DNA from: Akebia trifoliata
Lineage: Eukaryota; Streptophyta; Magnoliopsida; Ranunculales; Lardizabalaceae
Assembly: GCA_017979445.1 (NCBI GenBank)
Contig: CM030711.1
Coordinates: 3,472,001-3,536,000, forward strand
Direction of reading: 5' to 3'
Length of the DNA stretch: 64,000 bases
In this document: positions 29,601-40,175 of the stretch, piece after piece
How positions within the stretch are numbered: position 1 is the first letter of the stretch
How the letters are laid out: every line of letters begins with the position of its first letter
The notes under the pieces: generated by a model
What the model was told of the DNA's origin: nothing
Databases searched by the model: none
Seen by the model: only the letters and a program-made list of their open reading frames with translations
Translations under genes and position numbers: made by a program

Positions 29601-31508
29601 TCTGGAAGAGGAGGGATAAAAATGCCCTTGTACTTCTCAAAAAGCCGATCACGCAACCACACAAAATCACTGTAACGTCGAATGACAATCTTCTCTGGTC
29701 CTTGATATTCAGGAAAATTTGTCTGCAAAAATTTGAGTTTCAATGTATTAAAATGGTTAAATGGTACTGCAAGCTGTAGGTCCAAAAACAGAAAGATACA
29801 AAACAGGATATGCAAATATAGCATCCCCAAATACACTATAACATTTTGTGACATAGGAATACTAACTCCCAGGCTTGAGAATCACCAGGTATTAGATTAA
29901 GCAAAAGGGTTTAGCTATTGAATAAGGACTTGGTGGTGTGGTGTGATTAATTATTAGACTCAAGGGAGACAGGCAGCTCCAACTTCCACTCAATAAACTA
30001 AGCCTTGCTGGTGTTCTTTCTTGGAAAATATTGGACTAGAATCTGAAAAATTAATGAAATAAAACAACAGCCGTTGAACTCGAGGCCTGGAGATCATTTT
30101 CTTTAAAACGTTATTCGCTCCCTATACAAGTAAAAACTCAAGTTTGCAAAACGGTTTCCAGCAAGATGTTTGCAGAATACAACAAGCCCAATCTCTCGAT
30201 CACAATTCGCCATCTTGCAAAGAAGGAGAATTGCCTTGATAACTCGAACAAATTAGATACCAGAAACAAAAGTAATAACAATGAATTAGGGGATAGTGGG
30301 ACTATCTTTTTCTGATGTGGGATTATCCTTTTAGGGGATAGTTCACTAACTTGCACATTCTCTGTAAAATACAAAAATACCCTTGCACTTACAAAAACCC
30401 CATATTACCCAAAAACAAATATTATTTTTTAAAATTGAATCTAATCAAATATATATTTTATTTAAACGTAATAATAAATATTAACATTCTTGGCGCCAAG
30501 TGGAGATTGAGTGCGATGACAACATGGGAGTACGACAGGCAGCATCTACCACTGTGTTGCCAACGTTAAGAAAATTTTGAATGAGGTTATTTTGCGTTGA
30601 TCTCAGTAACTTCTGACCTAGAAGATCAACACTGATTTCAACAATAAAAAGATAATACAGTTTTCAAAGGAACTTTTCAAAATCTAGAAACAATTCAAAA
30701 AGGATAGAAATTTTCTACAAATGTTCTCAACTCGACCAATTATTTTCTCATTCCTTGGCTTTGTTTGATTATTTCACAAAAATTTCATCATTCTTCATCT
30801 TCCTCTTTACTTCAGTTTCTACACTGATTAAACCTTTTTGTATCGTTGATGTCAATTAGTGAATTTCAAACTAGAACATTTATAAAAAAAAAAAAAAAAA
30901 TCAACTACTTACACTAGTATCTCGTTCATCCAACACATATGGGAAGTGATTTGCATGCTCGGGGTTGAAATTTCTATCATTTTATTCAATGGGCTCTCTT
31001 GATTTGGAAAAGCAGCAAACCAAACAGCTAATCACAATCAAAATATTTTTTTTCTTCTAATTATTCTCAACTGGAGATCAAATTATTACTAAAAAATTAA
31101 GAATATTAATTGCAAATATCCTCCATGCAACAAAAATGATCATTCGGTTTGAGAATAAATAGAACCTAATCCAAAACCCTAACTCAAACCCAATTCCAGG
31201 CAATTAAAGAAAGAGAAGGATAAATTAGCAATAAAAGTAACCAAAGTACCTTGGTGATGACTCGGTAGGAGATGTAAGATTGGACTCCATTACCCAATTT
31301 TACAGGATCAGTTACAGAAACTGATAAAAATGGTTGCGCAGAAGGAGATCTAGGGCTTTGAGAGGACCCGGAGAGACTTCTCTGCTGTAAATTGGGGAAA
31401 AAATATTAAATCCCTAATTAGTTTCAGATCACGAACACTATGAAATAAAAATTAAAATAAATAAATAAAAGAAGCTGATGGCAGTTTCGTAATTACCGTG
31501 ATAATCAT
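26621..31508 (-). CDS. SNX1: Sorting nexin 1 (PX-BAR), 403 aa, 11 exons
   Basis: Retromer-associated endosomal sorting nexin, needed in Arabidopsis for recycling of PIN2 and BRI1. Coding exons: 31508-31497, 31384-31250, 29722-29587, 29176-29043, 28859-28785, 28319-28160, 28062-27929, 27661-27593, 27325-27246, 27012-26952, 26836-26621; 1212 nt in frame. AtSNX1 is 402 aa. The PX domain covers about 25-145, with the phosphoinositide-binding RRYSDF at 64-69 and PPLPEKSAV near 88; the BAR coiled coil fills about 190-403. The first coding exon is only ATGATTATCACG, and the exon 2 acceptor is a tandem ACAGCAG. The intron after exon 7 begins GC, not GT (GAG/GCAGGG ... GCAG/GCC), which is the only junction that preserves the NEAHNLLMNFEEP frame. 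It lies 1.3 kb from OR-like on the same strand. Confidence 0.95.
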
Positions 31509-34500
31509 GATTAAAGCAGAGAGGCCAAAGAACTGTGTTTGAACTTTGAAGGCTGAAAATTGGCAGAAGAAGAAGAAGAAGAAGAAGAAAGTGACCAACT
31601 TACAAAACTTGATTAGGTGCGCAGGATTCTTAAATACGCCGGTGGGCGTAGTACGCAGAAAGACACGATTGGGATATAAATTTTTTAAATGAGTCCAAGT
31701 TTGATATGGCTCCTTCACATAAAAGAACTGTAGGAAGCCTCCAGAAATTAACACGTGTCAAGCGGCCTGAATTTGCTGTACCCTTTAATATAGAAAATTG
31801 ATGTCAGCCTCTAAGTTATCGAATTTCTCCTCCAAGCATCGATAGATTTACCAATTCAATCGTTGTGATTTAAGCCCTAGGAGTGGTTCAACACCAAAAT
31901 TTGATCGGCCATAAATACCCCTGATTTTACATTTAAATTTAATATAATTGAAATTATTTTTGTTAAAAATAAAAAAACTAATCACGTTTCTTAATTTTCA
32001 AATTTAATATTTAATCTTTAAAAATCTGACCAGAATTTTAACTTACAAATAAACCCTTTTGACAAGTGTTTGTACACAACACCTTCATGTTTATATTAAT
32101 AATTATAATTTAAAAATAATAATTAAAGTGTACATGTTAACACGAGGCATGAGCAATAGATGAAAGCTAATAAAATTTGAATAATACAAAAGTGACGTTA
32201 GGCTAAAACCTCATATCGCACTTCTTGATGTGAAAGTGGATAAGAACCATACTTTGAGTTGTGTTGGAGTAACCTCAAGGTTCTCATATCACACATCTTG
32301 ACGTGAAAATGTATGAGAACCATGGATGCTTTTCACTTGTATCTCAAGGAAACATCTATGGTTTTCACGTTGAGGTGTGGGATTTAAGGCTCAATCTTGA
32401 GTTCACTTCAGCATTATTCTTTTAAAATTAAAAATCAACTCGTACAAATTTTATTCAAATTAAGGTCCCCATGATCTTAGAGTAAAAAAATAAAAAATAG
32501 AAATTAGGAATGATGCTTGATGAATTCTCAATTAAAAACTATCTAACTAAAATATGGTGGACATAATGAGATTATTCATGGAAAGTAAATCATGAACAAT
32601 TATATCTGGACACCAAAGAGGTTAGACGTGATACCTGAGGTCCTTGACAAATTAAAATCATGCTGGTTGCATAAAATAAAAATTACTTAAAGAACCATGA
32701 TGGAGGAGATTCTTTTTAAATAGTCCCTAAGTTTTGAGCGATAGCTTGATAGTTCAATTAGTAAATTTTTAATTTCTTAATGATCCCTCATTATGCCCAC
32801 TTTTGTTTGTTCATCAACTTTTATTTATTGTCGAGCTCAACATTTTTTATTGTTGAATTCGATAATTTTTAAAAAATGTTAAACTCGACAATAAAATTAG
32901 TGAACTTTACAATAGTAAAACCCACCCATTTTCATTTTTCGAATTTTTTCAACTAAAATATATGAAAAAAAAAATCAACTAAAAACTTAACATAACAACT
33001 TGCTTATGTGTTTTCAAACTAAAAAAACCGTCCTTGGTTGATTTTCATCCAAAATTGAAAAAATCCTACCATTGTACATTCTTCAAAATACTTAAACGTG
33101 ATTTGTTCTTCCTTCTCAAATCCTTTACATTGGAATGAAGTCTCGAAACACAATTAGGATGTCAACAATCTAATTTTTTGTGATGAAAATAATTAGGGTA
33201 CATTTTGGTGTTTCATTCTTGAGAAATGTGGAGTGAGGTTCAAGACTTTACTAAAAGAACTATTTAAGAGAAGGGCAGAAAGAAATCCCTTTGCCAAGGT
33301 CTTTTAAGTAATTTTTCAAAAATAATATGATTACACTAGTACCATTCCATTGATGATATGATGCTTATACTCAATCAATGAGATTAAAATTCAAATATTT
33401 CTTGTAGACCTTATTGATTTGACCCAACAAGTATGTCAAGCCAAAATCAATACCCCATATTAACTAGAAAGAATTATATTGACATATTGGATGTAACAAA
33501 GCATTGGTAGGAGAGCACTTCCCCCATTAGAAACACAATCCAAGCACTACTAAGAGTCGCATGCCCTAGAGATCTGAAGTTCTTTATACTTAGATTGACA
33601 AGAGAGAACTTGGGATAATTTTAAATTTTAAAAAAAAATCTAGAGGTAGAGATGACATGATAGACATATTTTAAAAGAATTTCTCTCAACTTTCAGAGAA
33701 AAAAGTTGTAACCTTTTTTTTTTAATTTATTCTCTCTTCTCTCCCCGCACTCAACAATCCAAAAACTCTTTTATTTTCACCTCTTCAATTCTTTCCATTT
33801 CTCTTAATCCAAACACAACGCCTAACCGTCCCTAGTCCCTAGACCATCATTCTATAGAATTTTCAAAGACTACTTTTTTTCCTTCCTTCAATGTCCCCGA
33901 CCAATTGTTTTGCTGACTTCAAGATTAAACCTTCTTTGAAGGTTTAAGGTTTGACATGATCAAAGAAGCTTGACTTCGGCTTGTGAACCATTTTAGAGGA
34001 GATGTTGAGGCTCTCCCATCACATACAACTGCAGCTCTCTAATAATTCAAACCAAGATTTAAAACCATAAACAATTTCTTCTTGGTTATCACCAGCATCT
34101 CAACCATCTATTTGATGGATGGATGGGATTACTAACTTGGTATTTTCTAACCCATATATGCTTTTGTAGGAGCAATTCATACTGTCATTGTTTTATTTCT
34201 GGGTATGTTTTAATTTCAAAAACATTAAAATATCATTTAAAACATATTTAAAATTCAACTGAGAAAGTCTAAATTGCCCAAGTAATGTTTTGGGCAAATC
34301 TCAACTAGTCAGTCATTGTCGGGCTCATAAGCATTAGAATCTTCTAATTCTAACAAATGAAAAAATTAAAAAAAAATTATATTTTGAACTTTTATCCAAA
34401 ATGTTGAAAATTAACTTTTTTCATGTTTTAGGATGCCACAATGTGAGCTTAAGACCCTCAATTAGATTTTTATTTTTGTCAGTCTAGCACAAGAGTGCTT

Positions 34501-34722
34501 CATACCACAAGAGCATCATTATGTCAGTAACAAATTACCTGAAGTTGCTAAGTACATTTTGTAATAAAAATACAGTTAAGTCCGAGTAAATCTCTATAAA
34601 AAAATAATTAAAAAAAAATTACCACATTTTAAGAAAACCACTCATTATCATAAACATAACCATTTTTATCTAACAAATATTCATTAATTACATTACAAAT
34701 ATTAAAAGGTAAGTGAGCGAAC
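31509..34722. other. Spacer upstream of SNX1
   Basis: GAAGAA repeats near 31566-31590 on the + strand sit at the SNX1 5'UTR. A family B MITE is at about 32250-32400. The rest is AT-rich with no recognisable gene; in particular no cyclin box was seen, although a B-type cyclin is the neighbour in Arabidopsis. Confidence 0.5.
32250..32400. mobile_element. Palindromic MITE, family B copy 3
   Basis: Shares the hairpin centre GATGCTTTTCACTTGTATCT and its partner with copies at 2496 and 3832; the outer arms (ACGTGAAAATGTATGAGAACC and complement) are preserved. Confidence 0.6.
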
Positions 34723-34817
34723 GGCAAGTCAGGATATAAATATGCCTCAATGGTTTTAAGTTCATGAGGAAAAACAAATTTCCCCTTCACACATCTAATT
34801 GATTCATCATTCTTGCC
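34723..34817 (-). ncRNA. Candidate box C/D snoRNA, copy 1
   Basis: Read on the minus strand: terminal stem GGCAAG, box C ATGATGA (34810-34804), about 70 nt, box D CTGA (34732-34729), closing stem CTTGCC. The total is about 95 nt, normal for plant box C/D snoRNAs. The stem pairs perfectly. I could not match the bases just upstream of box D (...GGCATATTTATATC) to an rRNA site from memory, so the target is unknown. The second copy and the nearby telo-box promoter support a real snoRNA locus. Confidence 0.65.
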
Positions 34818-35040
34818 AGTCTTCTCACTACAAACAAGCAACCCAAAAAAGAATAAAGAATTCAACAACCCGCATTTTGGTGAATATAGGATATACTTTT
34901 GTAATTTTGAAAACTAATCAACCTGATTACACATATGGGTTGAAATTTTATTAGTTTTTTTCTTTCAAAATAACACTGATAATATTAAATTTAAATACAA
35001 AAGTGGGGAAATAAATTTAAAAGGAAAGTGAGAGACAGGC

Positions 35041-35131
35041 GCAAGTCAGGATATAAATATGCCTCAATGGTTTTAAGTTCATGAGGAAAAGAAAATCCCC
35101 TTAACACATCTAATTGATTCATCATTCTTGC
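35041..35131 (-). ncRNA. Candidate box C/D snoRNA, copy 2
   Basis: Same architecture as copy 1: stem GCAAG/CTTGC, box C ATGATGA (35125-35119), box D CTGA (35049-35046). The 40 or so bases before box D are almost identical to copy 1, while the bases after box C differ by small indels. That pattern suggests the 3' guide is under constraint. Confidence 0.65.
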
Positions 35132-35890
35132 CACTCCTCACTACAAAATTACAACAAACAACCCAAGAAAATGAAGAAAAAAAAAAAGAATTTAAGAGCC
35201 ACATTTTGGTGAACATTTTGGCCTGTTAGCAAATTTTAAAACACATGTGCGTATCTTAAATATTTACCAAAATATAGAGCGGTAAGTTTAAATCAATCTG
35301 TTAAAAAAAAAAGAGTAACAAAAGACTAATGGTAATCTGTTCTGTCCCCCACACCTTCGAGACAAAAACATTTATATATCTTTTTTTATATTGGTAATTA
35401 TTCCCATTTATTAAAAAAATAAAAACTATAGAGATAAAATAGCATAAGAAGCTATTAATCTTTAAATGATATTTTTTTTAAATTAAGAAAATAATACCAA
35501 TATAAAGAAGCCTCAAAAGGAGAAGGTTGGATTGGGAGAAGGATCTGAAAGAGAAAACCTCTTAGAGAAACCCTAACATTGCTTTTGCACGGCTATGACT
35601 CAAAACGCTTCCATGGATTGGGAAGGCGATCTTAAGGGCTGTGCTTTAAGATCAAATTTAAAATCATAAAAACGATTTACAGAATCCAGAAAGAGAGAAA
35701 TCCCACCAAAACAACTTAAAACAGTTTACAACTTTCAAGTATAAAAATGCTAAACAAAATATTAAACGAAAAATAAGTACCTGGTGCGAATAAGATGAAG
35801 AAATGGAACCTAAAGAAAAAAAAAAAAAACTAAAAACAAATAAATTGGAGAACTGATGAGAGGAGAAAAGGAAAGACCGCAGTGAGGCTA

Positions 35891-35945
35891 CTAGGGTTTC
35901 CCATGAAAAAGAATGAGAAACCCTAACGGGTGGGGGATATATATA
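35891..35945 (-). promoter_or_regulatory. TATA plus double telo-box promoter of the putative snoRNA host
   Basis: On the minus strand: a TATATATAT box (about 35945-35937), then GTTAGGGTTT (35927-35918), then AAACCCTAG (35899-35891). Downstream is a CT-rich leader that ends in CACCAG/GTACTT near 35780, a plausible 5' splice site. No protein frame follows; the short ATG frame near 35615 stops after four codons. This is the layout of plant snoRNA host genes or polycistrons. Confidence 0.5.
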
Positions 35946-37285
35946 GTCCCTTGTTTTTACGTTTGATAACGAAATATGCCCTTGATTATATCTTAAATGA
36001 CGTATATATCCCTGAATATTAGGTGAGCTAGCTTGCAGATTGGATCGGTCAGACCCGAGATACTTACTGATAAAAACAAAGGAAAAGTCTATTTGCACTC
36101 TAACTTTTACTTATTACAATCCAATTACTAAAAATTAACACACGCCAGTTAAAAATCAAAATTTTCTTCATAATAATTGCAGAACGATAGTCTAATCCGC
36201 CCTCTTGATGTTAATACATCAAAGAGAAGAAAATTTCCAAATCTAACTTTCTTTACTAAATTGAGAAAGATATTCTCACCCTATTAATATTTTGATAATT
36301 TAAATTTAGTTAAGAGTGTAATGATAAATAAAAATTGTGGTGTCAATAGAAGTTCTCGAAACAAATGTCCACATTATTAGTCCACTTCTTGTTAGCTATC
36401 TTTCTAATATGTACCTCTTTGCCATACATAATTGTGATTTTAAATCTCGTCCAATCCATCTTGGTATCGCCCACCAACAAGACAGATAGACAAACACATT
36501 GGAAAAGATTGAAAATTACAGTTCATTTTTTCTCATTGTTGAACAAGACGACTCAAATGTATCAAAAAACTCGTCCGAGATGACTTGATCTCATTCATAG
36601 ACGAGACGTCAAAATGAGTTTTAAAACCATGTCTATAGCAGGGAATTTAATAGACATACCTATCTAAAAAGTTAAATTCTTGACCTGGTTGAGTTTACTT
36701 TGGCCATTAATGAAATGTTATTAGAGGCTTTGAACACCTAAGCAAAGTTTTACTAATATACTTGAACAAGTTTTCGTTATGTACTTGATGCCCCTATTAA
36801 CAGCAATATTTTTGACATAGTAAATAGTCAAAATAAAATATTGTGCGAGGGTAGTCACTTCATTTCTTGATGACCACACCCCCGATTCTTTTCTTCTTGG
36901 CGAAGAAACTCTTCAATTTGAATTATCACTCAGGTGATTAAATGGTTAAGAGTGTAAGGTACTTATCAAAAAAAGAAATCTAAGGTCTAACATGGTTGTT
37001 CCCATCTTCCTTCTATTTATTCCCTTGGTTTCATAACCCTTTTTGGCGTGCTTATGACCTTTTGTTTTTTTATTTAATCTCATTCATAATTGGTTTATTT
37101 AAAAATATATAAAATAAAAAGGTTTGAGAGGGTAATATATATACAAACTCTTTTAAAGAGAATAAAAAAATATTCTGTCAAGAGAAGACGGCTCCCGTGA
37201 GAAATATATCATCATCATTTTACGTGCTCCATCAATTCCAAATAATTTGAGTCACATTTTCAAGAACATGATAAGATGGGAAGTG

Positions 37286-37426
37286 GGTACCCACAAGGAT
37301 TTATTCCAACTTATCTGGTATGTGTGATTTGTATGGGGACATGGTGCTCTGATAGGCCAGTTGCCTAAACACTTCCTAATTGGGCCGGGGTCCGGAACCC
37401 CATCATTTAAAAAAAAAAAAAAAAAA
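37286..37426 (+). mobile_element. Short retroposon (SINE-like) with 10-bp target duplication
   Basis: A 141-bp insert ending in a poly(A) run of about 20. ATGGGAAGTG stands just before it (37276-37285) and is repeated just after the poly(A) (37427-37436). Near its 3' end GGTCCGGAACCCC resembles a tRNA-type B box, but no A box was found, so it may be a 5'-truncated SINE. Confidence 0.7.
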
Positions 37427-38472
37427 ATGGGAAGTGAAGAATGATAGATTTTTGGGTTTAAAAATCAAAGGTTTTCCACAACATGTCGTAGAAAAGATTA
37501 AATACGAGGTGGAATAGGTTACAATATTTTATACTGGAAGCTCAAGAGCTGGAAGATGACAGATTCATGGGAGAAAAAGCAAAGGTAGAATTCTGCTGGG
37601 GTTGAAGATGAGGATATTTAGTTCATTTTCTTTTGTTTTCCACTGCAGACTGAGATCATGGGACGTATGTCATCAACTTGAAAACAGGGGCATAGCTCAA
37701 ACATTCAGCACTTCTAACCTGTTTTTTGTATACCCCATGATGAATAAAAACATTAAAATCTCAGAGACCGTAAATCACAATAAATCACAAACACCGTGAT
37801 CTAAATCATCCTTGGACAATTAATTATCAAAATAAATCAGACTGAAACAATTTTCTGTCAATTAGAAGCAGCCTTTTTTTTTTTCCTTAAAACCAATTAA
37901 TGATGCAATAATCCAGTGATACACGAAAGAAATGCAGCCTTACAATACAAATTATTGAATCTAAGCACAAAAATACTTAAAATCCAAAGTGACGAAAGAT
38001 AAATAATATGGTTTAATAAATGCTAAATGTATAACATTTATCAATGAAACAAGCAACAATATCCATACCTCAGTCAAGTGCAATTCAGGATGAAGAGCTT
38101 ACATGTATGGGAAGAGCTTGTACACATGGTCATATTTCCATATACTTGAGTACCCGAGAAAAGAGCTGATTAAGCTGGAATAAGAAGTCAAATGAAGATA
38201 GTTCATTGTTGTTCATTATAAACAGAATCCCTCAGAAGAACCATCTTCGGAAAGATGGTTTGAGTCACCTTGTAGCCTATCAAAAAACAAAGAACTACCT
38301 TCAGAGAAAAAACTTTGGGTCTCTAACCACAAAACATTAGCTTTGGATATGTGAGAAATTTTCGTAGTATGTTTCTTTTGTATACAATAACATTTGAATT
38401 TTTCTTCCTTAAAATCTCGTACAATTGGACTACACAGATTTAATTCCTTTTTTTTTTCCTGTCCAATATTTA

Positions 38473-40134
38473 TCACCAATCATCTTCGAGGCTAGCACGA
38501 TGAAAACACAAGACAGTGCAGACAAGAATGAGAAAAGAAAAGAACTCGATGAACATGGCTCCAGTCTCGATCAGGTTTGCATGCCTAAGGATCACAGGAA
38601 TAGCAATGCTCCCCACAGAAGATGCTCCAGTCATGAACTTTGCAGCATTTACCCATCTACAAAATAAACCATCAGCACGATTGTTATGTGGTTTGTTAAC
38701 AATTTACTAGGGTTAGTTTCAGTGATTAACCCAACCAAAACTCGAAAGGAACTGAGAGATGTTCATCATCATCATTGGGGTCGGCAACATCAATCCTACC
38801 TGCCATTCAACTGTATCCAAACCATATCTTCTATCAAGGCATATGTCATCATATCTTTCTAAGTACTTCAATCTACCATCATTTTTTGCTCTCCTTTTGA
38901 ATCTTTAGATCTACTTCAATTTGCAGAAAAGCACTCCTCATTGGATTTAAGAAAGACCTTTTCGAGAATTTTCTTTAGTTTAATGATCTGGGCCAACCTA
39001 GGAATTAATCAAAGGAGTTCAGACAAAAACTTTCTTTGAGAAATTTCCAGAAAAAATTTCTGGGTGCAACCATTAAGAGACTTGGATCAGTATTATATCA
39101 TGAATCAAGTAAATATTCTTGCCATTCTAAGTAGTGAATGGCAGTTCGGTTGATGTTATGGGAGTGGCGGCATACATTTCTTCCTGAATCATCTATAAAA
39201 ATGTAGAAAAAAGCCAAGCGAGAACCAGGAATGATTCCCGAAGAAGCAGAACTATTTTTTTTTTTATAAATATAAATTTCATAGATACCAAAAAGAGTTA
39301 CAAACAACGATCGGTCAAGATGTCCAATCAAAACAAGAAGATCAACCATTACATATGGAATCCCAACGATAAACAAACTCCTCATAGAGACAAAAACTAA
39401 CTCAATAAATCCCACATAGAGACAAAATATTTAATCTATATATATTCAATAGTGTGTCAATGAGGTCAATGGATGATAAGGTCTTAGAATGTAAATGGGG
39501 TAAATGGTGGATAAGGTCTTAGATGATGATAATGATGATCATCCGAGGGAAGATGGCAGCTACCCAAGTTGAAGGGGAAAGACCCCCAGGAGGAAGGTTC
39601 GGAGAGAAGGAGATGAAAATTAGAGTTAGAAAAGTGAGTCCCTCCTTTGTTACCCTAATTTCTTATTTATAGGCAAAAAGGGAATGAAATGACTTAAATG
39701 CCCTCCTCACATTTTGCACCATCTACAATATTCAATAGTGTTTTTGTTTTTTTCCTTTTATATATATATAGGGTGGCGTTCAAGGGCCAACTTTTTGGCA
39801 AAACATTTTTCAAAACATGAGTTAGAAGTTTTGGAATGGGCTGATTTTTGGTGAGGATGATCTCTACGGTGAGGAGATCATCATCACCAAAAATCATCCC
39901 ATTCCAAAACTTCTAACCCATGTTTACAAGCTGAAAAATCGTGGACCGTCCATTTTTTGTAAACTAATTTTGATGGGGTTAGAAGTTTTGGAATGGGCTG
40001 ATTTTTGGTGATGATGATCTCCTCACCGTAGAGATCATCCTCACCAAAAATCTGCCCATTCCAAAACCTCTAACTCATGTTTTGAAAAATGTTTTGCCAA
40101 AAAGTTTGCTAAAAAGTTTGCCATTGAACGCCCC

Positions 40135-40175
<41 letters not shown>

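Larger units (their letters stand above)
34703..35206. repeat. Local tandem duplication holding two snoRNA-like units
   Basis: Unit 1 (about 34703-34885) and unit 2 (about 35019-35206) share long blocks, for example ATAAATATGCCTCAATGG and TTTTAAGTTCATGAGG, with small indels between them. The spacing is about 315 bp. Each unit covers one candidate box C/D snoRNA and its flanks. Confidence 0.85.
35132..38472. other. Region from snoRNA unit to VPS55 3' end
   Basis: It contains the putative snoRNA host leader (35.5-35.95 kb), then AT-rich spacer, a short retroposon with a target duplication at 37286-37426, and the VPS55 3' flank. No protein gene is recognised. Confidence 0.45.

Noticed and set aside
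31509..34600. A B-type cyclin gene predicted from synteny
   Set aside because: No cyclin-box motif was found in any frame that I could read.
35610..35690. A small + strand frame (ATG near 35594, MTQNASMDWEGDLKG)
   Set aside because: It is short, unlike any known protein, and lies in the leader of a likely non-coding minus-strand transcript.
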